64,000 nt of DNA from Phascolarctos cinereus (lineage: Eukaryota; Chordata; Mammalia; Diprotodontia; Phascolarctidae). Under the pieces are notes generated by a model. It searched no databases and was not told the origin of the DNA. It worked only from the letters and a program-made list of their open reading frames with translations. The stretch lies in the NCBI RefSeq assembly GCF_002099425.1, contig NW_018344015.1, forward strand, positions 8,098,001 through 8,162,000. The letters run 5' to 3'. This document shows positions 11,165 to 22,789 of the stretch, piece by piece (position 1 is the stretch's first letter; the number at the start of each line of letters is the position of its first letter). The position numbers were made by a program, and so were the translations under genes.

Positions 11165-11664
11165 ATATGCACTGGGAGATTCCTTTGAGGTAGAGTCCTG
11201 AGGCACCTGGTGGTTTTCTGAGCTTGTTTCCACTGGTTCCTCCCACCCTCACTGAGGCACTTGGAGGTCCAGGTATTGATGCTTTCCTGTTCTACCACCT
11301 GTGCTTCAGGATTTCTTCACAATTGGAGGCTGCAGGGCTCTGACAGCTCACCTGGTGTTGGGCTGGAACCAGCAAGGCCGGGGCTTTAGGAAGCCTTTAG
11401 TTTGTTTTCTTCACCTCCTTTCAGAATGCCGCAGGGTACTTATCAGCCTGGGACCCCTTGTAGTTCTGCCTCCTTTATTTTTGCTGAGGCACTGGGAGAC
11501 CCATTTGCTGGGCTGCTGCACTGCTGCTCCCCGTCTTTCTTCTAGTTCAGCTGGTTCAGGGTTTTTTTCTTTGGGTGATATTTTCTGGGTTTTCAGAGGT
11601 TGATAGGGGAGAGTGAGAGTGGCTACCTTTTCACTCCGCCATCTTGGCTCCCAGAAGTGGAAGT
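11165..11664 (-). promoter_or_regulatory. L1 5' UTR (internal promoter region)
   Basis: The minus strand begins at the target duplication with the GCCAAGATGGCGGAG head typical of L1 5' ends, where a YY1-like site (CAAGATGGC) sets initiation in known L1s. It is GC-richer than the ORF2 part. The frames crossing it (11411-11785 minus, 11301-11603 plus) have no recognisable domain. Confidence 0.7.
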
Positions 11665-11735
11665 CCAAATGGGGGTTTTGGATACAAATAAAGATTTGGA
11701 CACAACTAAAAAGCAACTCAACAATAATATGGCAG
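11665..11735 (+). repeat. Long marsupial SINE, 3' part
   Basis: Resumes at the right target duplication with CCAAATGGGGGTTTTGGATAC, then the AAGATTTGGACACAACTAAAAAGCAACTCAACAATAA-type tail of the long SINE. Confidence 0.9.
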
Positions 11736-12336
11736 GATACATTGAACTGATAGAACCAGGAGTAAAGAAGAGAATCACCAGACATTATTGGAGATAGAGT
11801 TCCTCAGGGCATTAAATCTACTAGTGATTTGCTCTTTAAATACATACCAGTGATAGATGTTCTAAGAGATCTCAGCATATTGGGGATGGGCTAGTGCTAG
11901 CTAACTAGCAAAGGTGGGACTTCTGTCCTGGCTCCTATAAAATATGCTTATTTGAGTTGTAGCTAGAAAACTGGCTACGATGATTTGTTTCCTCAGTCCT
12001 CAATAGTAATAACTGTGTGATAGGGACGGTTTCTTTACCTGCAGTATCCAAGTATATGGACATCAAAATGCCCTTAGCTCAGCCAAGTGAGTAGGATAGT
12101 TAGTGGTCTGTTCCATGGTCTCTCCAGTTATGTCAGCACCATGATTAAAGGAATGACTTATGGTAATGAAAATCTAGTTAAACCTCCTTAATTATAGGTA
12201 GGAAATACAGGGCCAGAAAGGGGTGAGTGATTTGCCCAAGCTCATATAACTTTGCTTATAAGTCCTGTCTCTTATGAAAAGAATGAAAAAGTAGTTTGGA
12301 GAAACAGTTTATATTTATTCTTGTAGAGAATGAGTC
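11736..12336. other. Unassigned DNA
   Basis: No gene or clear repeat; a weak antisense MIR-like patch around 12180-12290. Confidence 0.45.
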
Positions 12337-12605
12337 AGGGCAGCAAAGTGGCATAGTAGATAGAACTCTGGGCCTGGAGTCAGGAAGACCTGAATTTAAA
12401 TTCAATCTCAGACATTTACTAGCTGTGTGACCATGGGCAAGTCACTTAACCTTTATCTGCCTAAGTTTCCTAAACTACAAAATGAGGATAATAATAATAC
12501 ATCCCTCTCAGGGTTAATTTGAGGACTAAATGAGAAAATATTTGTCAAGTGCTTAGCACAGTACCTGGCATATAGTAGATGATTAAAAAAATATTTACTT
12601 CCTTC
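12337..12605 (+). repeat. MAR1-type SINE, near full length
   Basis: Head GGGCAGCAAAGTGGCATAGT, tRNA-like region (TAGCTGTGTGACCATGGGCAAG), AAAATGAGGATAATAATAAT core, and L2-like 3' end GCTTAGCACAGTACCTGGCA. Confidence 0.9.
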
Positions 12606-13295
12606 CTAAGGAAGAGTTGAATTACTACTCTTGACTAAATTACTTATAGGTTGCATTATCTCTTTGTGCTCTTTCCCCTCTTTGCTTCTCTTCTTTGTTC
12701 TCATTCTCACCCTTATTATCTCTCTTTCAAGAAGGACTCTTTGATAAGGCCAAGTCCTGCTGGCGAGTTGTAGAGGAGGTAGACAGGTAAATTCCTTACC
12801 ATCCCCTGAAGTATCAATGCATTAAATAGCTCACTACACTCATGCCTAGGATCCTCTGATATAGAAGGGAGAAGAAAATAGCCTGTATTTTTTACCTTCA
12901 TAGTGACATATTTCCCTTGGCATTGCATTTAATTAGATTATAGTGAGTGTCATGCTGTGCTGGGCTGTGTTTTATTAAGACCAAAATGTGGCACCATGAT
13001 AAAACATGCTGTAAGTCGTGCAGTGCAGTGCAACATGAAATTTGTAGCAATACCTGTGTCTACTGTGTTTTAGATGGTAAATATCAACTAAAAATGTTTA
13101 TGCAGAAGAGAAAAGGCCAGAGGAGATGCCGTAATCTAAGAAAACAGCATCAACTTGGGCACAAAAGCCAAACTTATGAGAGAAAAAGTGATATTATTCT
13201 CTCAAATGTATAAGGAAGCCAGGATTTAATGTTTCACTGCTATTCTAGCATTACAATTCAGAACAGTCAGTGAAGCAGTCATTGAAATAAGGCAG
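12606..13295. other. Unassigned DNA
   Basis: Contains an 88-aa forward frame at 12947-13213 rich in Cys, Lys and Gln. I recognise no domain in it and regard it as chance. Confidence 0.4.
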
Positions 13296-13435
13296 TATCA
13301 TTCATTCATTCATCCCCATATCCATTATTTATTGAACACCTATACTACATGCATCATACTGTCCAAGGTACTATGGGATATCAAAAGATGTTAAACAATT
13401 TTCCTGCCCACAGGATTTACTGTGTAGTTGATTTG
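13296..13435 (-). repeat. L2/MIR 3'-end fragment, antisense
   Basis: ATTCATTCATTCATC tail followed by TTATTGAACACCTATACTAC and 'tttcctgcccacaggattta', the reverse complement of a decayed L2-type 3' end. Confidence 0.6.
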
Positions 13436-16295
13436 GATATTATGTGTTATAATATTTCTCTTTGTCATGTTCAACATTGAGAAGAGAGGCACAGGTTTCT
13501 ATGTTGCTTCTAGAGTCTAGGAAATTATGAGAGACTAAACATATATATCTTGCCATTCATTTCTTTTCTCTCTTCATTTTAGTGATGATATGTGCCAAAC
13601 TGAACCCATTTATTGCCATGATCTGGATCTAAGTGGCATCTAGACACTTTCTGATTTATATCTTTTAACTTGGTAATACACAATTTGTTCCTATGAAGTT
13701 TAAATGGCCAGTAGTTATGGGTGTTCTTATAGAAATGTCCCTATGAGAAAATCAGATGACCTGGGGGAAAACATTTTAGAAATTGCTAATGTCTTTAGTT
13801 CAAGGGCAGAACTCTACTTGTGGACATTTTTAGAACATTATCTGATTTGTATATAACCAATATTCAACAAAGGACTGAGTCAATCACTTACTAACAACAA
13901 TTTGTTGGATGAAGAAGTCAGGGTGCATGCTGCTTTGGTGTGCATGGTATTACTTTATGAGCCACACCCACTTTAGTCCTAGGGATTGACTTTCCAGGAG
14001 ATTTCAAAAGGAACATTAAAGGGAACATAATGAAAGGACAATTTCAGTCCTTCCTCTCTGTTTGACTCCCTTGGAGAAATGAAGCTATATGTGTTGCAAT
14101 GATTTAGTTTGTACTACAATTTCTCCCCTCCCCCCCAAAAAAAAAAGTCACCATGGAATAATCTATTAAAAAGAAGAGATGGGATGGGATAGAGATACTG
14201 TTTCCTCAAGTGCTTACACTAGAGCTGTTCTCTGAGACTACTGGCAGATAGGAGCAAAGTCTAGCTCTCTATTTGGCAGCTCTCCTTGATGGGTATCACA
14301 GAAACAGAAAGGTTATGAAATGATGAAACACTTAAATGAGAATCGTGATGGAAAACTGTTGCTGTGTTGCATGGATGACAGAGTTGTGATCCATCTGGGT
14401 AGTGAATGTTTAGGAGAAAATGTATCAAGGTTAATGTTAATAGTTAAAAGTGTTTCAACCCTGGAATTAACAAGAAGTTTGGCCCAGAAAATGATCCATT
14501 ACTGTAAAACCAGATAACAACAGAAAGAGGACTGGCATTACTGACAGAATGTGATGAATAATACAGTGAGATTATCCACAGGAAGAGACTTAAATCTTGA
14601 GAAGGCTAATGAATAGATGACAATGATAACTCAGTCAATGCTGATGAATAATGACAAGTGGCTGCAAAGAGGATTATGGGACTAATTTTTGTGCCATTCA
14701 GCATACAAGATTAAAAAAAAGTCAAGAAGTCAAGTATGTGTGGCATTAAGTATAAATGATAGGGAGGAAGACTGGGCTGAGTGAAAGTCAAGTCTGTGTG
14801 TGTGTCACTAAATATGAGTTGGCAGTGCCCAATGGCAGGTTGTTTTTTTTCCCCCAGTCCTTTAGTAGATCAAAGACTACAGTCAATTGAAGCAAATGTG
14901 TGTACTTTTTTGTATAAAAATGAGTCAATATAAATAAAAAAGAAACTTTGAATATGGATAACATATTCAGAAAGAATCTCTAATGGGGCTTTTGATTTTG
15001 AACATTAGAATAGTGTGAGAAGTATTGATATTTGCCTCTAAAAATGAAAGGCAAAGAACAAAGAACTCCACCAGTCAGAAGAGGATGAGAGTGGAATGGC
15101 AGATAATGAGGTACAGAGGACGCCCAGATACAAAGGGGGCTTAGATCTCTTCAAGGATAATAGATGAGAAAGAGAGTGCAGATAAATGTAGAATAATGAC
15201 AACTCATGAATCTTTTTCACTAAAGTTTGCATGTCACAAAACAGATGTAAAAACTACCAAGTCAAAAGGCCCATCTCAGAATGCCATTAATGAATAATGA
15301 CAAGACAGAAGACAAAATATCTATTTTTCCTGTAAAGAATATTTGATACTCATGAGTGGAACTTTATTCAATGCTTGTGTATGTTTGTTACAGAGAGCAG
15401 AAGAAAGATGTATGTGTTAGAGAGGCAAAACTAAATTCCTAGCTCGTTTAAAAAGAGAAAGAATTAAACTTGCCCTGTGTATTGCTCTAGAAAACCATTC
15501 ACTTATACATTTAATGACATGGTAATCTTCAACCCTGTCTTACACAATCCCATCACATGCAAAAATTCCTACTGGTCAAATAAACAGAATCCCCCAGTTT
15601 TGGATAACCCTCTGTTGTTGCTTGAAGACAGATTTTGATGGATGTTACATTACTCTGTGGGATAGTCAGGGAAAGCTCACAGGAGATAAAATATTTACAT
15701 ATAAGAAAACTTGTCCATCTCTGGTTTACATTACACCAAAAAATCAGTTTGACTGAATTTTTTCTGTGGTGTTTTGACCAGTTGTTTTTTTGTTTTGTTT
15801 TGTTTTGTAGACACATAAGAACTAGAAATGGAACTAGATGGCGTGGCTATGTAGACCAAAGATGAAAAGTGGATAATTCAGTCAGTTTATCTCTTGTACT
15901 CTTGCCTCCCCCAGTGTCTCTACTTCACCCAAGCCAGGGATTTGTGTTCTTAGAGTTCTGTTAGGGCTTGTTCTAAGCTTTTTAATTTAATAATTAATGT
16001 CCAGCTTCTCTAGAGATGGAGAAACAGAGATATTGGAGAGCTACAATATAGAGTTCGTGGCAAGGGATGCTGCAATCTAATCTGCTACTTTTCAAGAGTC
16101 TCTTTCATTATAAATAAACTTTCCTGTGATCTTTATTCTCTTGATACTTTTTTGGCCCTGGGTTGGTGGTAAAGTTTTTGTACGTCCAGAAAACTCCTCA
16201 ACAATTTCCATCTGGAAGGTAGCGTTGAGTTCTAGGACCATTATTGGCTCAGATCAACCACTTTTGGGAAATCAGTAGATAGGCGATTAACTCAT
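13436..16295. other. Repeat-poor unassigned DNA, 2.9 kb
   Basis: I see no confident transposon here, unusual for this window. Short poly-A/T runs at 14124-14147 and 14844-14857 only. The frames at 14320-14517, 15553-15816 and 15635-15865 lack recognisable domains. May hold single-copy regulatory DNA. Confidence 0.45.
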
Positions 16296-16425
16296 CGTAA
16301 TGCCAGCTGTGTGACCATGGGCATCACTTAACCTAACTGAACTCTGGTTTCTTCCTTTTTGAAGTGGGGATAATAATACTTGTACTAACTACCTGACAGG
16401 ATTGCTGTGAGGCAGCTAGAAGCCT
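16296..16425 (+). repeat. MAR1/MIR SINE fragment
   Basis: GCTGTGTGACCATGGGCATC, GAAGTGGGGATAATAATAC and GATTGCTGTGAGGC are the middle and 3' blocks of a MIR/MAR1 SINE; the head is degraded. Confidence 0.65.
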
Positions 16426-16439
16426 CCCTCCCCCCTACC

Positions 16440-16565
16440 TTTTCATGATGTACTAGACTATAAGCATTATAAGAATAAGGACTTTCTTTTGCATTTCTTT
16501 GTATCTCCAGGGCTTACTATAGTACCTGATGCATAGTAGGCATAATAAATGTTTGTTGACTGACT
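16440..16565 (+). repeat. L2 3'-end fragment
   Basis: 'actagactataagc...ggactttcttttgcatttctttgtatctccag...catagtaggcataataaatg' with a TGACTGACTG-like end. Confidence 0.75.
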
Positions 16566-16616
16566 GAAAGGAAGAGCAGCTACTCATAATACAACTCAAT
16601 CTCCTTTTCTGGATGC

Positions 16617-16905
16617 TGAGGCAGCCAAGTGGTATAGTTCATAGAGTCCTGGCCCAGGAGTCAGGAACACTTGAGTTCACATCCAGCTTAGACACTCACT
16701 TGCTGTGTGACCGTGGGAGAGTCACTTAATCTCTGTCTACCTCATTTTGCTAATCTGTACAATGGGGATAACATTAGCACCACTGTCCTAGAATTGTTGT
16801 GAGGATAAAATGAGATAATATTTGTAGAATAATTTGTAAACTTTTAAAAAGCACTATATAAATGCTAGCTATTATTATTATTATATTATTATTATTATTA
16901 CTTTG
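16617..16905 (+). repeat. MAR1-type SINE, full length
   Basis: Head TGAGGCAGCCAAGTGGTATA, tRNA-like region, AATGGGGATAACATTAGCAC, AAAGCACTATATAAATGCTAGC and an ATT-rich tail. Confidence 0.9.
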
Positions 16906-17870
16906 TATATTATATAAAAATTATATAAGTGAGCTTATTAACTAAGAAAGTAAAAAAAAAAAACTAGAGGAAGGCCTTCAGCATAATCAGTAGATTTTCT
17001 TTGAAGGAATTTTAGAAGGGTCTGGAAAGAAATTGCATAAGATTAGGAAGTATGAATGGATTGTGATGCTTACTGATAGAGAGAGCACCTATGTTGGTGA
17101 GATTGTATCATCCTCCCACACTATATCATTGATGTTTCTCCATCCATTGTTCCTCACCTAAATGTTTGCTGCTATGCTTCTTTCCTTAGGTTCATGGGTT
17201 TCTTCACATGAGTATATTTTTCTTAGTGCTTCTCCATCACTCTTTTTAGTTGATCTGTTTCTTTTGTGTAAGGTATACCCTTTCATTGTTGTATTCCAAT
17301 CCTCAATACTACCACACTAACTCACAGGTGCCAGTGAGGGGAAATTTACCTCCTTGCCCTGAGGTCTTTGCTTCACCTTGCTTATTTCTTATTCTTTATA
17401 CATTTGTGTATTGACGTCAAAGATCTAGGATCTTAATGTGCTCTCCTTGAAGACTGTCTCCTTTGAATTATTTGTCTTTCCCACTGATATTCTTATTCCT
17501 ATGTCACACCCGTCACCCTTTGTGGAATGTGTTTGCATGTATATGTATGAGACATTTTCTCCTTCTATTATTTTCAGTTTCAAGTCTTCTTGACTAGATT
17601 TACACATCTCTAGACAAATGTATTTTTACAGGTCCTCGTTAAGTGTACTCTATCTCTGGTTCAGAATCTGTCATTCCTTTATTTTGATCTGTGTCTAAAA
17701 ATCCAAATACTCTATAAGGAATCTTGGTACCTATGTACCATCTTGGATAAATGATTATTTCCAAAATCTGACTTTTTATTTCTGAAGCCTCTACCTTAAA
17801 TCTATACCAGTGAGGAAAACAACAAGTGTGTCCCTAAATACTACATTTTCTTATTCAGATTTTACAGTCA
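16906..17870. other. Unassigned DNA
   Basis: No gene or repeat recognised. Confidence 0.4.
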
Positions 17871-17874
17871 TAGA

Positions 17875-18235
17875 TGATTATTGTATTTAGATTTGGAAGA
17901 GATTTTAGACATCATATTGTATTTTTTTTAGGCAATTGGGGTTAAGTGACTTGCCCAGGGTCACACAGCTTGTACGTGCCAAGTGTTTGGTCTAAGGCTA
18001 CATTTGAACTCAAGTCCTTCTGACTTCAGGGCCAGTGCTCTACCTACTGCACTACTTACCTGCCCCCATACTGTCTTAAGCCTTTAATTTTATAGTTGAA
18101 GAAAGTGAGATCCAGAAAAGGGAAGTGGCTTTTTAAAACATCATATACCTAGTAAATGGCAGAGCAGGAATTTGAATCCAGGCTTTCTTGGCAATAAATA
18201 TATTATTTCCAATATACCATATTGTCTCTTCCATG
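17875..18235 (-). repeat. Antisense MIR, interrupted by a SINE
   Basis: Left part 'agatttggaagagattttagacatcat'; right part from 18067 'agttgaagaaagtgagatccagaaaag' and 'ggcagagcaggaatttgaatccaggc' match an antisense MIR. The SINE at 17922-18066 sits between them. Confidence 0.7.
17922..18066 (-). repeat. Short marsupial SINE, antisense
   Basis: Poly-T then AGGCAATTGGGGTTAAGTGA...TGCACTACTTACCTGCCCC. Flanked by CATATTGT/CATACTGT, a possible decayed target duplication. Confidence 0.9.
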
Positions 18236-18339
18236 TCATGTTGACTTCAAAATCCTGTGAAATGCTTTCTAGCATCTTTCTGGCAGTATAATTTTTTTTT
18301 TCTCACATGAAGCATCAGAAGTTCATAGTGGTCATGAAT

Positions 18340-18485
18340 AAATGAATAAAACATTTGCTAAGTACTTGCTATTTGCAAAGCACTGTTTTAAGTTCTGGAA
18401 ATACAAATAGAAAAGCAAGATATTCCCTAGTCTTAATGAGCTCACATTCTAACAGGGGAGATAACACACATATAGAAGATTTTAG
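18340..18485 (-). repeat. L2 3'-end fragment, antisense
   Basis: AATAAATGAATAAAACATTTGC, 'agcactgttttaagttctgg' and 'gagctcacattctaacaggggagata' are the reverse complement of the L2 3' end. Confidence 0.65.
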
Positions 18486-19219
18486 CCGCAAGTTAGATGG
18501 GAAACTATAATGATCCTTAAGGTGGGATAGGAAAGCAGATGAGAATGCTTCTTTTTCGATGTCATATCCATTGATCAAATCATATCCTTTTTTGCTGTTC
18601 AACCATTTGACAGTGCGAAAGACTGGTAACAAGCACTTTCTTTTCAGGATCTTTAATAGATGCGGCTGTAGCACAGGCAGGACCAGTTGCCAGGCTACAT
18701 CTTCACAGGAGTTGCATCCCAGGATGATGGCTCAGGACACTGTGCTGGGAACATTGCTATTCCAATTGGTTCACGATACTGGGGATTGCTCCATCAGGGT
18801 CTGAGGGGAGATGGAAAGCAGTGGTTGGATGTGTCTGGCACATATTATTTCTTGTTTCTACATATGTTACTATTTCAGCCACTCTGTTTTGTCCACTCTA
18901 TGAGTGATGGTTGGCAGTTGGTGTAGATGACTGGTCTCTGCTCCACAGGATTGAATAGTGTCTGCCTTAAAATAGACAAGCTTATAAGGATAGACTTCCT
19001 GTGTTTTGTCTTGTAGCTGGAGTCCAGAAGGTTTAAGATCAGATATTGACTTTCTATAGTTTTGTAATCCAGACCTTGGTTTGGAAGACGTGTTGCATGC
19101 GGTAGGGAAAATGCATGCTGACCTGAATGGGATTTTTCCTCTGCTTTAAAGGTAAGAAGTTGGACCCAGAGATGTGAATGGAATGTTGCACACTGTCTCT
19201 GTTTCTGTTGCTTTATATG

Positions 19220-19259
<40 letters not shown>

Positions 19260-20580
19260 TGTATATATATGTATATATATGATATATGTATATTATATAT
19301 CTCAAATATAAACTGTTGTTTGACCAAAACTATGACCTTGAATCCCCTTGCCCCCTGCCAGATCTTATTATCACGCCTTATTGTGGCATGCAGGTGTCCC
19401 TGAGTTCTTGAAAACTATGCCAGTTGAACATAAGCTCAGGCAAGTTCTACCATACTAGAAAAGCTTTAAGAATAGTTCCAGCAACAGAATATGTTTTCCA
19501 AAAAACAATCTCACTTGATATGGAAATGTTCATTCCCAGTAGGCTGGCTACATGGTGATAATTCTCAGGGAAAAGCACCATATGAGACAAAGAAAAATGT
19601 AAAATGACCATTAGGATCCTATGCCTCCTCCTCCTTCTAGAGTGATGATGGCAGACTGATGGGGAAAAGAATGCAATAGGATAAGTATGGTAGAGTTTTT
19701 AGACCATATATAAACCATAATTTGATTAATTGTATACTATATATAAGGTCCTTGTACAAGATCAATGATTGGATATACTGTTGGATGCTACTAATCTTGA
19801 GATTTTTGCTATACGTGTAACCAAAAAAAAAGTTGCAGTTAAAAGAAATTATATCTCAGGATAGTCTTCAGAGAGGTAAAGAAAGGAATTGACTTTTTAA
19901 TGTACAATAAGGATAACACAAACATTACTTCATGGGATATTTTGTCATTATATATTACAATGTTAGTGATAAGTCTTCATAAAAATACTCACTATATGAC
20001 CATGCAAGAAAAATTCACCTTATATACCAACAACAGTGTTAAGGATGGAGAGAAATACTGTGAAGAACTTGATAAGCCAAATGAAATCAGTATATACTCT
20101 GATACTTGATAACTTCAAAGCAAAGGTGAAAATGGGAAGAATTATATGGGAAAGCATTTTTTTTTTATTTTTTTGGAAAGCATTATTAAGGAAGATGGGA
20201 TGAAAGGGACCAAAGATTTGTTGACTGCACCATAGCCATACTTTTAGAACATGAACACTTTCTTTGAGAAAAGAATTGGTAGGCCAGGGCATAGTGAACA
20301 CCAAATAACAGTATAAAAGTTGAAAACAGGTTACATTTTAGCAGACAGAAAAAGGACTTATTGATGTGGAAGTTATCCCTGAATCAGATGTTTGCGGTCA
20401 AATCATTGACTTCTCAGAGTTAACATGAGATTTTGTAAAAGTCAAGAAGAAAAAGAAAAAGGTGGTATATGATTGAAATAACTCCATCCTGTTCTTTTTA
20501 AACAAATAATTGAAAACCAAACATGGGAAATGGACATCTGTCCCACTTTTACATCTACACATCTAAATCATTAAGGATTA
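18486..20580. other. Unassigned DNA, 2.1 kb
   Basis: No gene recognised. Frames at 18559-18926 follow a chance TTTCTTTTCAG acceptor-like motif but contain no known domain. Holds the TA repeat listed separately. Confidence 0.4.
19215..19301. repeat. TA-rich microsatellite
   Basis: (TA)n with ATG interruptions, about 85 bp. Confidence 0.95.
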
Positions 20581-20584
20581 TTTG

Positions 20585-22590
20585 TTTTTAAATTTTGTTT
20601 TTCAATTCGTTAAGACTTTATTTTTTCTCCCTTTATCCTTGCTAAATTTAAAAGAAAAAACACTTGTAATAAATATGAATAATTTCAAACAGTACAAATT
20701 CCCACATTGTTTATATCCAAAAATACAAGTCTCATTCTGCATCTTGAATCTATCACCTTTCTATTTGGAGGAAGCATAGATTACCATTGGTCCTCTGAAA
20801 TCACGGTTGGTCATTATATTGACAAGAGACATTAAGCCTTTCAAAGTTATTTATCTTTAAATGTTGTTATCATATACATTTTTCTCTTGGTTCTACTTTC
20901 TTCACTCTGCATCAGTTCATCTCATTGCTATTGCTAGCAATTTTAACACCATATCGAGCACATCCTTACTTTAGTCCAATCTCATTGGAAAACTCTCTAC
21001 TTTATCACTTTTCTGTGTAATTCTGGCTCTTGGTTTATGTAAACATAATTAATTCTTATGTTTTCTGGCATTTTAAAAAATATAAATGGATAATGGTGTC
21101 TTTAGATTACTTAAAACACAAAAACTGAAATAACTCTATGTAATGACCCTTTGATTTTAAACAACAGATGAGTCATAAGTTAGGAAATGTGATAGTAGAG
21201 ATCCAGGGAAGAGTCAAAGTCTTCTTTTATTATTTCTTGAAATATGATTTGTAGGTACTTTGTTTATGGCTTTCAGATAGTCCTTTGATTCTTAAATGAT
21301 CAATCTTTGATCTGTTTTCCAGGCATGCTGTTTTTCCTATGAGATATTTCTTATTTTCTTCTTGTTTTCAGTCTTTTGACCTTGTTTTATTATTTCTTGA
21401 TGTCTCATGGAATCATTTGTTTCCATTTTGCCAGTTCTAATTTTCAAGCAGTTATTTTCTTCAGTAAGGTTTTTTACCTCTTTTTTCCAAGCTGTTAATT
21501 TTCTTTTCCTATCTTTCTTCCCTAGTTGTTGTGTCTTTTCCCATTCTTTTTTTTGCTGCTGTCATTTGGTTTTTAAAATCATTTTTTTGCTTCTGCAATT
21601 CTTGCTTTAGCTCTTCTAAGAATTTTTGTTGGACTTATGACATGGCTGCATTTTTTTTTTTGAGATTTTATTTGTGTATATCTTTGAGTCATTTTCTTCT
21701 TCTCTGTTTGTATCTTAAGCTTCCCCGTTGCTATAACAGTTCCTTATGGTTGAGTTCTTTTTATATTTGCTCATTCTTCTAGCATACTTCCTGACTCTTG
21801 ACTTGATGGTAGTGTTTTGCTCTGTCTGGGGGGAAGCATTTGTTTTCTTATGCTCTTCTACTGCTTTCACAGCTCTGGCTGGGATCCTGCAAGCTTTCTG
21901 TGCTTCTAAAGTGGTGTGATTCAGGGGGAATTCTGTTCACTGCTCCCTCAGTCTGAATTTTCTGCAAGTTCTTTACTCAGATTTGGGCTTATTGGCTTGT
22001 TTCTTGTTGGAAATTTTGTTAGGTTGCTGCTTGATTAAGCTACTATTGTTCTGCTGAGAGGCTCTATAGGTTCAGAGTGACTGAACTGCTATCTCTTCCC
22101 TGGTCTGGGACATTGCTATGCACCAGGGAACAGAGCCACACAGCTACCACGTGTTTCCTGGAACCTTTTCCATGCTTAATCACAACTAGGGCCCCTTGCA
22201 AAACTCCTTTCCACCCTGCATGTTATCTGGCACTGGGTGGTAAGTGACGGAGCTGCCAGATGGTGCCTGTTCCTATAACCAGTGCTTGCTCAAGTATCCC
22301 CTGGGATCTCTTTTTTGGTGCCCTGTATTGGCCCCTCTCTCACTCTTTGGGTGCTGGAATACTCAGGGCCTCCAAAACTGCAGCCATGCGCTCCTGGCCT
22401 GATGTCCTCCCTTCCACAGAACTCTCTATCCATCTCCTTAAGCTGGCCTGGGCTGGAAAAATGACTCACTGTGATGACTTCTTGGCTTTCCTTATCAGAA
22501 TTTGGTCTGGTATACTCTTTGGATCTTTGTTGAGGAGGTATAGGAGAGAGCTAGGCTCTAATGCTTACTCTCCCTCTACCATCTTGACCC
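20585..22590 (-). mobile_element. HAL1-like or internally deleted L1, antisense
   Basis: On the minus strand: a GC-richer 5' region starting near 22590 with GGGTCAAGATGGTAGAGGG (L1-type head), then near 21800-21220 a Lys/Glu-rich coiled-coil ORF1 remnant (KINSLEKEVKNLTEENNCLK; further on LRIKGLSE, the start of the ORF1 RNA-binding domain). At 20585-20990 comes an L1-type 3' end ('cttggttctactttcttcactctgcatcagttcat' on the plus strand). No RT segment is visible, which is the hallmark of HAL1, but simple deletion of ORF2 is equally possible. Confidence 0.65.
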
Positions 22591-22789
22591 TATTTCCCAG
22601 TTACTTTAGCTTTTGTGGCTACTATATCCTGGGCTGGAAGTACAGTAAACCTTCCATCTCTTTTTCAGACAAACTGTTATGTGACTATGCTTTCCCTGTA
22701 TGTACTTACAAAGTTGATTTATTGAGGTGTAAGACTTTTTATTATTGATCCTCATTAAATTTATTTATTTACCTTTTTTGAACTTCTTG

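Larger units (their letters stand above)
7875..11664 (-). mobile_element. L1 LINE with intact 5' terminus but large internal deletion
   Basis: Antisense L1 flanked by a perfect 16-bp target-site duplication, CCAAATGGGGGTTTTG, at 7859-7874 and 11665-11680. On the minus strand it starts with 5' UTR sequence containing GGGAGCCAAGATGGCGGAG (typical L1 head, near 11640-11656), runs about 500 bp, then jumps near 11163 straight into ORF2 just upstream of the RT domain. ORF1 and the ORF2 endonuclease are absent. The 3' UTR and a T-rich (plus strand) end lie at 7875-8243. A SINE is inserted at 10937-11085. The ends mark one retrotransposition event, so the deletion probably existed in the RNA template or arose later by deletion. 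Confidence 0.9.

Noticed and set aside
11301-11797. Opposing frames of 100 and 124 aa near the L1 head
   Set aside because: They cover the L1 5' UTR and target duplication and contain no known domain.
12947-13213. 88-aa Cys/Lys-rich forward frame
   Set aside because: No domain recognised and no splice or promoter context.
14640-15303. 15-bp direct repeat ATGAATAATGACAAG 650 bp apart
   Set aside because: Short, low-complexity and without matching flanks; not distinguishable from chance in AT-rich DNA.
18559-18926. Possible exon after TTTCTTTTCAG, with Cys/Ser-rich translation
   Set aside because: No recognisable domain and no good donor site; acceptor-like motifs are frequent in T-rich DNA.
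22260-22748. 162-aa forward frame, one of the longest in the window
   Set aside because: It mostly covers the GC-rich 5' region of the antisense HAL1-like element and shows no recognisable domain.
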